Of a stretch of DNA of 64,000 nt, positions 1-7,039 are shown in pieces (the first letter of the stretch is position 1; the number at the start of each line of letters is the position of its first letter). The DNA is from Blastocatellia bacterium (GTDB lineage: Bacteria; Acidobacteriota; Blastocatellia; UBA7656), in NCBI GenBank assembly GCA_035275065.1, contig DATENM010000133.1:1-64000 (forward strand), written 5' to 3'. Under the pieces are notes generated by a model. That model was not told the DNA's origin and ran no database searches. It saw only the letters and a list, made by a program, of their open reading frames with translations. The position numbers and the translations under genes were made by a program.

Positions 1-117
1 GTTAGTAGGCTGAGTAGTCTCCTTTACGTGGTCACAAGCCACAAGAAAGCGTTCAACCTCTAACCTATCTACTCCAGCGACACATAGCTGCGTAGCCGGA
101 GTATACCGCCGCTTCAC
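1..117 (-). CDS. partial open frame, unknown, runs off the left edge
   Basis: An uninterrupted minus-strand frame of 39 codons starts at a GTG (115-117) and continues past position 1. The visible peptide begins VKRRYTPATQLCVAGVDRLE and has no recognisable motif. It lies just downstream of, and in the same direction as, the zinc-finger gene at 172-918. A purine-rich stretch lies upstream of the GTG, but the spacing to it is not convincing. It may be the start of a real island gene or a chance open frame. Confidence 0.3.
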   Translation of the reverse strand, partial: MKRRYTPATQLCVAGVDRLEVERFLVACDHVKETTQPTN

Positions 118-150
118 TTCCTCATCATGCCGTCTCCTTTCTCCTGACTC

Positions 151-166
151 GTAACCTCAAGGTTAT
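151..166. repeat. palindromic element copy 1
   Basis: GTAACCTCAAGGTTAT is a near-perfect palindrome placed 5 bases after the stop codon of the zinc-finger gene. It matches three other copies at 1249, 2345 and 3119 (consensus RTAACCTYRAGGTTAY). Confidence 0.7.
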
Positions 167-171
167 GGGCA

Positions 172-918
172 TTATTTTCGTGAAGGGCTTTGGGCTTTAG
201 CTTCCCGCCTTTCCGCTTTGACTATGCGAGCTATTTTGTACTGATCTTTCTTTTCTTGCTTGTTAAGACGGCTCTGCCTTGTGTTGTAGATGTTTGTGCA
301 ACGATCTGAACAGCATTTCTTATCTATGCGCCCTGCCCAGAACAGGCGGCGGCATATCAAGCATTCTTTGATACGCGATATTTCGACGCCTTGAAGAGCC
401 TGTGAAAATAAATCCAATTCGACTTGGATAAGTCCCTCTCTATCTATGTAGCAAGTAGCTCCACCATCAATAGGCAAATGCCAACTTTTACCCTTTCGCA
501 AGTCTGCCTGAGCAATAAGCCGCAGATTTGTTCTCCACGTTACAAATTGGTTAAAATGCTCGATAGCAGTGATTTTCTGTTTGGAGGATAAATTCCGCTC
601 ATCGCGTGGCGTACCAAAGAAAGGCAAGATCAAATCAAAAGGGTTTACATCAGCGGAGGATACCTCTTTAACAACTTCCCCTGTGCTTATTGGATAAACC
701 CCATTCGTTTGAGCTAAGGATTCAATGTAACCATTTAGAATCTCATAACGCCCGTTTATCCAATTATTGAGGTTATTGTAATCGGGATGGCTGAGGTCAA
801 TCCCTTGAATTTCGATTTCAGGCGAGACGAAATTTACGGTTTCAATGATCCGGCCTAGCAGTTTAGGCACCGGCCTTGTCCGATTGGCCGTCTTATCTTG
901 TAAGACTTGTCGCTTCAT
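172..918 (-). CDS. CGNR-like zinc-finger protein, function unknown
   Basis: This 248-aa protein has one recognisable part, a C-terminal treble-clef zinc finger with C186, C189, C202/C203 and C207 (CLIC, then CCSDRC). It is followed by a lysine- and arginine-rich tail. The arrangement recalls the CGNR zinc finger found at the C-terminus of some putative bacterial transcription factors, but the N-terminal 180 residues are not recognised and lack the usual CGNR core sequence. It is divergent from the excisionase-like gene at 1023, so the 104-base gap probably holds promoters for both. DNA binding and a regulatory role are inference. Confidence 0.6.
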   Translation of the reverse strand: MKRQVLQDKTANRTRPVPKLLGRIIETVNFVSPEIEIQGIDLSHPDYNNLNNWINGRYEILNGYIESLAQTNGVYPISTGEVVKEVSSADVNPFDLILPFFGTPRDERNLSSKQKITAIEHFNQFVTWRTNLRLIAQADLRKGKSWHLPIDGGATCYIDREGLIQVELDLFSQALQGVEISRIKECLICRRLFWAGRIDKKCCSDRCTNIYNTRQSRLNKQEKKDQYKIARIVKAERREAKAQSPSRK

Positions 919-1039
919 TTTTGAACGATACCTTTTCTATCAAGTTTATTGGAAACTAACCAAAATGCGCCTATAATTGTCAGTGTTTGGCTAGGCGAGT
1001 ATTTTATTGCAGGGAGGCGCGAATGTCAACAAGTCTTAC
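900..1039. repeat. 11-base inverted repeat flanking the divergent promoter
   Basis: The arm GTAAGACTTGT at 900-910 is exactly complementary to ACAAGTCTTAC at 1029-1039. Both arms lie inside the first codons of the two divergent genes and bracket their shared intergenic region. The arrangement would suit an operator bound by the excisionase-like protein or by the zinc-finger protein, but chance is not excluded. Confidence 0.4.
949..977 (+). promoter_or_regulatory. sigma-70 type promoter for the excisionase-like gene
   Basis: TTGGAA (949-954) is separated by 17 bases from a consensus TATAAT (972-977). The predicted transcript starts near 984 and leads into the gene at 1023. Confidence 0.65.
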
Positions 1040-1238
1040 AAATGCGATAGCTGGTAGTACGGAACGGGCATACAGCATAGAGCAAGCGGCTGAATTGCTT
1101 GCTCTATCCAGTTGGACAATCAGGAAGTGGATTCAACAGAAAAGAATTGCCACTTGTAAGTTAGGCACTCGGCGTGTCGTGCCTGCATCTGAGATTACCC
1201 GCATTCTTTCTGAGTCTCGTATCGAGAGAGAGAAGTGA
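1023..1238 (+). CDS. excisionase/MerR-like HTH DNA-binding protein
   Basis: This 71-aa protein is almost entirely a helix-turn-helix of the excisionase family (HTH_17 type). Residues around YSIEQAAELLALSSWTIRKW form the two helices, and CKLGTRRVVPASEI forms the wing typical of Xis and MerR-like folds. The ATG at 1023 is chosen because AGGGAGG lies 5 bases upstream; a TTG at 987 in the same frame has no ribosome site. In integrated elements such proteins direct excision or regulate element genes. It is the first gene after the divergent promoter and is followed by a perfect palindrome. Confidence 0.75.
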   Translation: MSTSLTNAIAGSTERAYSIEQAAELLALSSWTIRKWIQQKRIATCKLGTRRVVPASEITRILSESRIEREK

Positions 1239-1248
1239 GGGCGAAGGC

Positions 1249-1264
1249 GTAACCTTAAGGTTAC
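1249..1264. repeat. palindromic element copy 2 (perfect)
   Basis: GTAACCTTAAGGTTAC is a perfect palindrome. The symmetry continues three bases on each side, making 22 bp from 1246 to 1267. It begins 7 bases after the excisionase-like stop codon. Confidence 0.8.
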
Positions 1265-1287
1265 GCCCATCGAGTTTTCCACCTGCG

Positions 1288-2142
1288 ATGATCGAAGATG
1301 AAAAAGACGATGACGAAAAAGCGTTACGGCTAGAGGATATTGAGCCGCTTTTGCGGCATCCCATCGCCTTTCATCCGATCTTTGTCAAAATCTCAGGCTC
1401 AGTTACAGCAGGGCTTATGCTGTCGCAACTATGGTACTGGAAAGACCGAACAAAAGACCCTGAGAGATGGCTTTACAAAAGCCATCAGGAGTGGGAGCAA
1501 GAAATTGGTCTTTCCCGTCGTGAGCAAGACACTGCAAGAAAGAAGTTACGCGACGCGGGGCTCATTGAAGAGCGGCTAGCCAAAATGCCTGCGAGGGTAC
1601 ATTTTCGAGTTAAGGAAACCGCTGTTTTATCAGCCGTTTACGCGCAGTTGGGCGAAATGCGCCAAACTAGAAAATCAGTGAGGTCAAATGGGCCAAACAA
1701 GGTGGGCGGCATACGCCAAGCAAGTCAAGCGGAAAGTGCCGAACAAGCTGGGCGTAATGGGCCAAACTCTACAGAGAATAATCAAGAGACTTCACAAGAC
1801 ACTACAGCAATACGGGCTGCGTTACTTGAATGCTGTAATATCAACCTTGATCTTCAATTGCCGGAAGATAGGTTAGGAGTTGAAAAAGCAGTAATAATCG
1901 CCGTTGAAAATCTGCGTAAAAGGCATCCCAATAAGCAGGCAGAATTGATGGCATCAGCTATTCGAGCCTTTCGGCTTTGGTGGTGTGACAAGCTCGATTC
2001 TAGCGGAATGCAATTTTCGCCACCAACCATTAAGGTGGTTTTGCGCCACTGGCAAAACTTTTTGAACTTCATTAAAACGGAATGCGACGGCCACTTGCCA
2101 ACTGAGGGATTCTTTCAACAGCAGAAACGAAACCGAAGGTAG
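1288..2142 (+). CDS. winged-helix replication-type protein, apparently frameshifted at the 3' end
   Basis: The 284-aa product has an N-terminal winged-helix region of the kind seen in phage and plasmid replication-initiation proteins: a PIAFHPIF segment, then SVTAGLMLSQLWYW, a WEQEIGLSRREQDTARKKL recognition region and GLIEER. The middle is polar and low complexity. The C-terminal part (about 205-275) is helical. The start at 1288 is chosen because it begins the conserved region. The frame stops at 2142 after a basic QQQKRNRR, while the -1 frame continues a protein-like sequence to 2348, so the true C-terminus is probably about 70 residues longer. A role in element replication is inferred from fold resemblance only. 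Confidence 0.6.
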   Translation: MIEDEKDDDEKALRLEDIEPLLRHPIAFHPIFVKISGSVTAGLMLSQLWYWKDRTKDPERWLYKSHQEWEQEIGLSRREQDTARKKLRDAGLIEERLAKMPARVHFRVKETAVLSAVYAQLGEMRQTRKSVRSNGPNKVGGIRQASQAESAEQAGRNGPNSTENNQETSQDTTAIRAALLECCNINLDLQLPEDRLGVEKAVIIAVENLRKRHPNKQAELMASAIRAFRLWWCDKLDSSGMQFSPPTIKVVLRHWQNFLNFIKTECDGHLPTEGFFQQQKRNRR

Positions 2143-2348
2143 ATACTCCAACTGAAAAGGACGGCGTTATAACTCAAGCGAGAAAGGATGAATTGCTCTC
2201 GAAAACGGCGTTGGGCCGCGAAGCTCTCAAGGTCAAACCAGCCGCGCCAGTTGCAGACGACCGCGACGAAGGCCGCAAGGCTCTGCTGTCAATGACTGCC
2301 ACTGGCCGTGCCGTTCTACAGGAGCAGGCGCGAATGGACAAGTCATAA
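2106..2348 (+). pseudogene. out-of-frame 3' continuation of the replication-type gene
   Basis: From 2106 the -1 frame is open to a TAA at 2346-2348. It encodes a charged sequence including KPKVDTPTEKDG and LLSKTALGREALKVKPA, of normal protein composition and with no start codon of its own near the junction. Adding one A to the AAA run near 2125-2127 would join the two frames. The upstream gene is therefore either mutated, mis-sequenced, or decoded by -1 frameshifting; no canonical slippery heptamer is visible. The stop codon overlaps the third palindrome. Confidence 0.55.
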
Positions 2349-2360
2349 CCTCAAGGTTAC
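2345..2360. repeat. palindromic element copy 3
   Basis: ATAACCTCAAGGTTAC overlaps the TAA stop of the frameshifted replication-type gene. It is the third copy found immediately after a coding sequence. Confidence 0.7.
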
Positions 2361-2457
2361 GCCGGGCATTGATTTTTTGTGAGCGATAGCGATGAGGAAA
2401 TGCAACAACCTCATGCTGGCCAGTTACCCCATGCATAGGCGATTTTGAGGCGCAAAA

Positions 2458-2678
2458 ATGAGGCGATGCGCGGCAATTATCAACGGCGAAGTCTGCGGTA
2501 TCCTATGGCTAAAAACGATTGGCGTTGCCACCAACATGCAGGCTGGACGCCGCCGCTAGAGGAAAACTTGTATGCGCCGGAAGCCGTTGCAATCGCCGCT
2601 GAAGTGATACGCAAAATGCGTGAGGAGGTAAACGAAAATGCAGAGCGAAAAGGAAATTTGGGACTCAGCACAAGCTGA
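2458..2678 (+). pseudogene. small zinc-ribbon protein, broken by a -1 frameshift
   Basis: The frame from ATG 2458 (GAGG 7 bases upstream) encodes MRRCAAIINGEVCG and stops at 2559. The -1 frame then encodes NDWRCHQHAGW and a helical tail ending at 2678. Joined at the five-A run near 2512, the two halves give the compact Cys-x8-Cys ... Cys-x2-His pattern common in short phage-type zinc proteins; neither half alone has a full metal site. One missing A would explain the break. It is probably a real but damaged or mis-sequenced island gene of about 73 residues; an independent start at ATG 2505 is the alternative. Confidence 0.5.
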
Positions 2679-2781
2679 GTTGCGCCAGATCGAAAAAGAA
2701 TCGGCGGAGATGCAAGCGCATCTTGCGCAAGCGCAAGGAACGAATCCGGCGATGCGAGGTTTCTGCGCTCCGGCGACGTGA
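2638..2781 (+). CDS. small helical protein, unknown
   Basis: This 47-aa frame starts at ATG 2638, preceded by a strong GAGGAGGT 8 bases upstream, inside the 3' end of the previous frame. The product (MQSEKEIWDSAQAELRQIEK, then a Gln/Ala-rich helix) looks like a short amphipathic or coiled-coil peptide. The ribosome site and the overlap with the upstream gene suggest translational coupling. No family is recognised. Confidence 0.45.
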   Translation: MQSEKEIWDSAQAELRQIEKESAEMQAHLAQAQGTNPAMRGFCAPAT

Positions 2782-2971
2782 GGTATGCGCCTCCCCTTTT
2801 CTTCAATCCTTTTGACGAGCGATTGCAACGGCTTTTGATATAGCTAAACGGGGTTTGAATGCCTTTATGGAATCCCGTTAGGAATGCCGCTAACGCCATT
2901 TTTACTGGCTAGTTTCGCCATTTGGTACTATCCCTTATTCACTCCAATTTTGAACTTTGCAGATAGTGTTT

Positions 2972-3405
2972 ATGGACAGAAAACGACAATCTCAACTTCG
3001 CGAGATGAGGCAGTGCAAGCGATGCTTAATGGTCTTCATCCGAAGAAGCGGCAAGTCTACTGTAGCCTTGAATGCCGTAAACCACATGTTATTTCTCAAA
3101 CCCGCCAATGTGCTTTTTGTAACCTTGAGGTTACGTCTAAACGTAAGGATGCGATTTACTGTAGCGACCTTTGCCGTTCCCGCGCAGGACTATCGAGAAG
3201 GAAAGCTGCGCTTGCAGACCGGGGATTGAGCGAATCAAATAGCCTCCTTGAAATTGGCCAGTGTGTTTGTGGGACCCCTTTTAAGCAGAAGCGGCATTGG
3301 CAACATTATTGCTCTCCACAATGCGCTGCGCGTAATAGACAGCAAAGACGGATTGAACGGAAGGCAAGAGAGCGCATTGAGGGTGGCTTTATTCCTTCAT
3401 CATAG
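2972..3405 (+). pseudogene. triple treble-clef zinc-finger protein, broken by a -1 frameshift
   Basis: The frame from ATG 2972 encodes MDRKRQSQLREMRQCKRCLM, then must shift by -1 near 3042 (TTCAT, expected TTCCAT) to continue HPKKRQVYCSLECRK and the rest to 3405. After joining there are three tandem fingers with the same pattern: CKRC...YCSLEC, CAFC...YCSDLC and CVC...HYCSPQC. The regularity of the first finger across the junction is the main evidence that the two frames are one gene. The +1 part alone is open from 2884, but its first 50 residues look non-coding. Such repeated fingers occur in HNH-associated and phage proteins; the function here is unknown. Confidence 0.6.
3119..3134. repeat. 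palindromic element copy 4, inside a gene
   Basis: GTAACCTTGAGGTTAC lies within the second zinc finger, where it encodes NLEVT. Unlike the other three copies it is not after a stop codon. Confidence 0.6.
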
Positions 3406-3465
3406 CTCAAATCTAATGCCATGTAAGTTAGCGTGAAGATATTCTATCAATACCTCCAGCATATT

Positions 3466-3495
3466 TTGCGTACTTAAGAAAGCTAGTGTTATAAG
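3466..3495 (+). promoter_or_regulatory. probable promoter of the HerA-like gene
   Basis: TTGCGT (3466-3471) and TATAAG (3490-3495) are spaced by 18 bases, about 40 bases before the start codon at 3532. Confidence 0.45.
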
Positions 3496-3531
3496 TCTAG
3501 CGAGTGGCTGCTAATTACTCTAAAGGGGTAG

Positions 3532-5205
3532 ATGATGAGAGGCTTGCATTTATCGCCAAGTTTGGTCTTACCGGTGGAGGCTGTAACTCAAACCTTCGCC
3601 ATTCTTGCTAAACGTGGTGTAGGGAAAACTTATACGGCCCTCGTCTTAGTTGAAGAGTTTCTTAAATCGAATCTTCAGGTTGTAGTCGCGGACCCAGTTG
3701 GGGTTTGTTGGGGGTTGCGAGCAGGCTCAAACGGTAAGAGTCCAGGACTCCCAATAATTGTTCTTGGTGGCGAGCATGGAGACCTGCCGCTAGAAAATAC
3801 TGCCGGTGGCAGCATTGCAGATGTGATTGTTGATGAGAGTTTATCTGCCATCTTGGATTTATCATTAATGAGAAAAAACGAACAGGTGAGATTTATGACA
3901 GATTTTGCCGAACGTCTTTACCTACGAAACCGAAAGCCTTTGCATCTTGTCTTGGATGAAGCTGACTTATTCGCTCCACAAAGACCATTGCCAGGCCAAC
4001 AACGTATGCTTGGAGCAGTCGAAGATTTAGTTCGACGCGGGCGAGCAAAAGGATTGGGAATTACATTAGTCACACAACGCTCTGCCGTTTTGAACAAAGA
4101 CGTGTTAACGCAAGTCGAAGTGTTGGTTGCACTTCGGACTATAGCGCCACAAGATCGTAGTGCTATCGATGAATGGATAAAAGTTCATGGCACTCCTGAA
4201 GAACGTGAAGAATTGATGAAATCCTTGCCTTCCCTTCCCATCGGTACAGCATGGTTTTGGAGTCCAGGATGGTTGGATGTTTTTAAGAAAGTACGAGTGC
4301 GAAAGCGAGAGACATTCGATTCATCTGCAACACCAAAAGTGGGCGTATCTTTAGAATCACCTAGGAAACTTGCAAAAGTAGATTTGGCAAGAATACAAGC
4401 GCGTATTCAATCATTTATTGATAAACCCCAAGAAAGTAATTTAAAAGAATTGCATGCACGTATTGCTGATCTGACACGCCAACTTCAGCAAGCTAAATTC
4501 GAAGCAAAAGTAAAGAAAGTAGAAGTTCCGATTTTACCGGAGCCAAATATTAGCCGCCTTGAAAAAATAACTGAAAAACTGAGTGATATAGGTTCTCAGT
4601 TAGTTCAAGTTGCAAGAGAGATATGTTTGGGCTTGGCCGGAGCTACTGAGAATCAAATTAAGATCAGAAAGAACCTTTCTGATGTAACTAGAAAACAGGA
4701 TCTTCCTACTTCAATAACTCAGCACTCGAAGAAGAGTATCAATCAACTTTCAAGTGGAGAAAGGAAAATACTATCAGTTCTTGCACAGTACCCACAGGGG
4801 CGCAATAAAGCTCAAATTGCGATAATGAGCGGTTACTCACACCGAGGGGGAACCTTCAACAACTACCTGAGTGCACTAAGGACTAAAGGATATATCGAAC
4901 GAGAAAGTCATAGCATCCGGATAACTGAGGCTGGATTGGCTACCGCTCCTTATCAACGACTCCCTTCTGGTTACGAACTTATTCAACACTGGTTAAATCA
5001 ATTAGGGAAAGCTGAACGATCAATTCTATCGACCTTAATTAATGCCTATCCGGAGGAATTATCTAAAGAAGAAATTGCTAAACAGTCAGGGTATGAAGCT
5101 AATGGTGGGGGATTTAATAATGCCTTGTCAAAATTAAGAACACTAGAACTCGTCCGGGGATACAAGAGGTTGAAAGCTACTGATGAATTTTTCAATGGAC
5201 AATAG
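3532..5205 (+). CDS. HerA-like ATPase (DUF87) with two C-terminal winged helices
   Basis: This 557-aa protein starts with a HerA/FtsK-superfamily ATPase domain. Walker A is AKRGVGKT (26-33), Walker B ends in LVLDEAD with D142 and E143, and RRGRAKGLGITLVTQR carries the sensor and arginine region. Residues 290-370 are predicted coiled coil. The C-terminus has two related winged-helix modules (about 402-470 and 490-550), both with a GYxxxGGxFNNxLSxLR signature, so they look like an internal duplication. HerA proteins are hexameric DNA motors that often pair with the nuclease NurA, but no NurA is nearby. AAAGGGG precedes the start. DNA translocation for element maintenance or defence is inference. 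Confidence 0.8.
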   Translation: MMRGLHLSPSLVLPVEAVTQTFAILAKRGVGKTYTALVLVEEFLKSNLQVVVADPVGVCWGLRAGSNGKSPGLPIIVLGGEHGDLPLENTAGGSIADVIVDESLSAILDLSLMRKNEQVRFMTDFAERLYLRNRKPLHLVLDEADLFAPQRPLPGQQRMLGAVEDLVRRGRAKGLGITLVTQRSAVLNKDVLTQVEVLVALRTIAPQDRSAIDEWIKVHGTPEEREELMKSLPSLPIGTAWFWSPGWLDVFKKVRVRKRETFDSSATPKVGVSLESPRKLAKVDLARIQARIQSFIDKPQESNLKELHARIADLTRQLQQAKFEAKVKKVEVPILPEPNISRLEKITEKLSDIGSQLVQVAREICLGLAGATENQIKIRKNLSDVTRKQDLPTSITQHSKKSINQLSSGERKILSVLAQYPQGRNKAQIAIMSGYSHRGGTFNNYLSALRTKGYIERESHSIRITEAGLATAPYQRLPSGYELIQHWLNQLGKAERSILSTLINAYPEELSKEEIAKQSGYEANGGGFNNALSKLRTLELVRGYKRLKATDEFFNGQ

Positions 5206-5229
5206 ATAAAGATAGAATGAGCCCGGAAG

Positions 5230-6015
5230 CTACCGCTTCTTTGATTGCTTCTTTGATGTAGGTTTTGGACGAGATGTATTGCGGCGACGATTGCTTACTT
5301 GCGCTGGTGTAGTTGAGCTGAAATCTTTGAACGTAGTAAAAATGGAGTCAACAAGCCTCGTACAACTTGATGTCACCCGTGCAAGAACTTTTATTTGCTC
5401 TCTACAGGCAACGCTATTTACATGATGAGGATAATTGATTGTATGATTCACTTCCCCCCATACTTCCTCCATAAGTGTGCGAACTTGTATCTCAAATGTG
5501 ACCTTGGTTAAGCTAAGTTTTTCAAAAATATAGTGTACGCTCGTATACATTGAGGGGCTGGCAATTGAGGCAATCCCTAATGTCTCGAAAAGAGCTCGCG
5601 ATTCATCATCCCACGTCCTAGCACTTGGTCCCTCTATCAGATTGAACGTATGCTCTGCTTCAAGAAGTCTGAGAAGTGCTTCATTAATATCCTTAATCTG
5701 GCTAGTATAAAGATGTAGAATCCTGACTCCAACCAAATCATTAATCTTTGTATAAAGGTTTTCTTTGTTGATATCAAAATCGGCCCCTCGCTGCTTATAT
5801 TCCTTCATCTTTCTGGTGAGTTTATCTTTAAGATGTAATGGGTCTTTTGTCCGCCATTTAAAAGAATGTACATTTTTAGACAGATCAGTATTCGCCGGAA
5901 TCAAAACCTGCAATTGTTTCATGAGGGTTTCGAATATAGTTAAATTTGACTTGTAATGCTGAACTAACGATTCAATCAATCGTGCTTCAGCCTTTGTTAT
6001 TTTAATGTCTGGCAT
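5230..6015 (-). CDS. stand-alone RelA/SpoT-type nucleotide synthetase
   Basis: This 261-aa protein consists of a RelA/SpoT synthetase domain without the HD hydrolase or regulatory domains. Recognisable elements are KWRTKDPLHLKDKL (53-66, equivalent to the substrate-binding R-x-K region), DLVGVRIL (93-100), the YTSVH G-loop (157-161) and EIQVRT (175-180) followed by W186 and H191. D93 and E175 correspond to catalytic acidic residues, so activity is expected. The C-terminal 35 residues are basic. Family members make (p)ppGpp or, in toxin forms (toxSAS/CapRel), pyrophosphorylate other targets. It is the last gene of an operon with a ParA-like ATPase and is not a normal housekeeping RelA. Confidence 0.82.
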   Translation of the reverse strand: MPDIKITKAEARLIESLVQHYKSNLTIFETLMKQLQVLIPANTDLSKNVHSFKWRTKDPLHLKDKLTRKMKEYKQRGADFDINKENLYTKINDLVGVRILHLYTSQIKDINEALLRLLEAEHTFNLIEGPSARTWDDESRALFETLGIASIASPSMYTSVHYIFEKLSLTKVTFEIQVRTLMEEVWGEVNHTINYPHHVNSVACREQIKVLARVTSSCTRLVDSIFTTFKDFSSTTPAQVSNRRRNTSRPKPTSKKQSKKR

Positions 6016-6021
6016 GGCAAG

Positions 6022-7035
6022 TCACTTTTTCGTTGTTCGGGAAATAATCCGTCTAGCTATATCCCTAAAAGCTTTACTTGCTTCTGCTCGCTGGTCTGCT
6101 GTTCCTGCATTAACATTTTCGATGGGAACTCCCTGTGTTTGAGACTCCGCTGCCAAGCTCCCAAAATCTTTAATTTGACCAATCCTGTTTTCTGTCATTG
6201 AGCTTGAAGCAAGTGCAGTATCTACTCGCCGTAAGACAGTAACGATTTCACTATTAATGCTTTTTTCAATTCTTGAGAGATAACTTGATTGTCCTTGCGT
6301 AACTTGGCCCCTATAGACACGAAATCTTTGCGGGATATACCCAAGGAAACGAGGCCTTCCAGGGAGTAGATATATATCGGCAGGTGCTAGCTCGGAAATG
6401 GTTTTCCAATTCCGTATCCACATTGATAGTGTTCGCCCAAGCGTTTTAAGAGCACGAATAGAGAATAAGTCACAGGCAGCAGGGACAATGAAAAAATCAC
6501 AGTCCAGCAATACTGCCCTATTCAGAGGGCCAATGTTAGGACCTAAATCGTAAAAAACATAATCAATATTATGTTTTGAAGCAACCGAGTTCACGAGTAG
6601 GCTTAAAGCCGTTATACCTCTAAAGCCTTTGATTCTGCCTTCAAAACATTCGCTCCAGAATTGATTTAGGTCACGCTCAAATTCTGAAAGTAGAATATCA
6701 CCCGGTAGAAGGAAAACATTGCCTATGCTCAACTCAATCGGTTCAATAGCTTGTAGAGTACCCGTGCCTTCAGAAATTGGCCTCAGTGCCGACCAAATAG
6801 TCTTGCCACTTGGACCGCTCGAATTATCAAGGAGGTCATCCACAACGGAAGCTTCAATCAAGTATGAGGTAAGGTTGCATTGGGGGTCCGTATCAACCAG
6901 TAAAACTTTTTTGCCAAGAAATCCAAGGGCGGCTGCAATATTCACAGTAAGTGTCGTTTTGCCAACGCCACCCTTATGGTTATATATTGCGAGACGTTGT
7001 GACCGATTCCTTTTTGCTTCGCTTTCAGGTGCCAA
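6022..7035 (-). CDS. ParA/MinD-like P-loop ATPase
   Basis: The 337-aa protein has the deviant Walker A of ParA proteins, KGGVGKTT (21-28), then LLVDTDPQCNLTSYL (switch and Walker B) and DYVFYDLGPNIGPLNR. A TTG at 7035 is chosen as start because it lies 4 bases after the stop of the upstream gene. The open frame extends back to an ATG at 7162-7164, but that part overlaps the upstream coding sequence by 125 bases and does not look like protein. ParA proteins segregate plasmids or position complexes; no ParB or parS is seen. It sits 6 bases before the RelA/SpoT gene, so the two are almost certainly co-transcribed. Confidence 0.82.
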   Translation of the reverse strand: MAPESEAKRNRSQRLAIYNHKGGVGKTTLTVNIAAALGFLGKKVLLVDTDPQCNLTSYLIEASVVDDLLDNSSGPSGKTIWSALRPISEGTGTLQAIEPIELSIGNVFLLPGDILLSEFERDLNQFWSECFEGRIKGFRGITALSLLVNSVASKHNIDYVFYDLGPNIGPLNRAVLLDCDFFIVPAACDLFSIRALKTLGRTLSMWIRNWKTISELAPADIYLLPGRPRFLGYIPQRFRVYRGQVTQGQSSYLSRIEKSINSEIVTVLRRVDTALASSSMTENRIGQIKDFGSLAAESQTQGVPIENVNAGTADQRAEASKAFRDIARRIISRTTKK

Positions 7036-7039
7036 TTTT

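Noticed and set aside
2884..3405. Start of the zinc-finger gene at 2884
   Set aside because: The first 50 residues from 2884 look untranslated and lack the first CxxC; the frame from 2972 supplies it after a single -1 shift.
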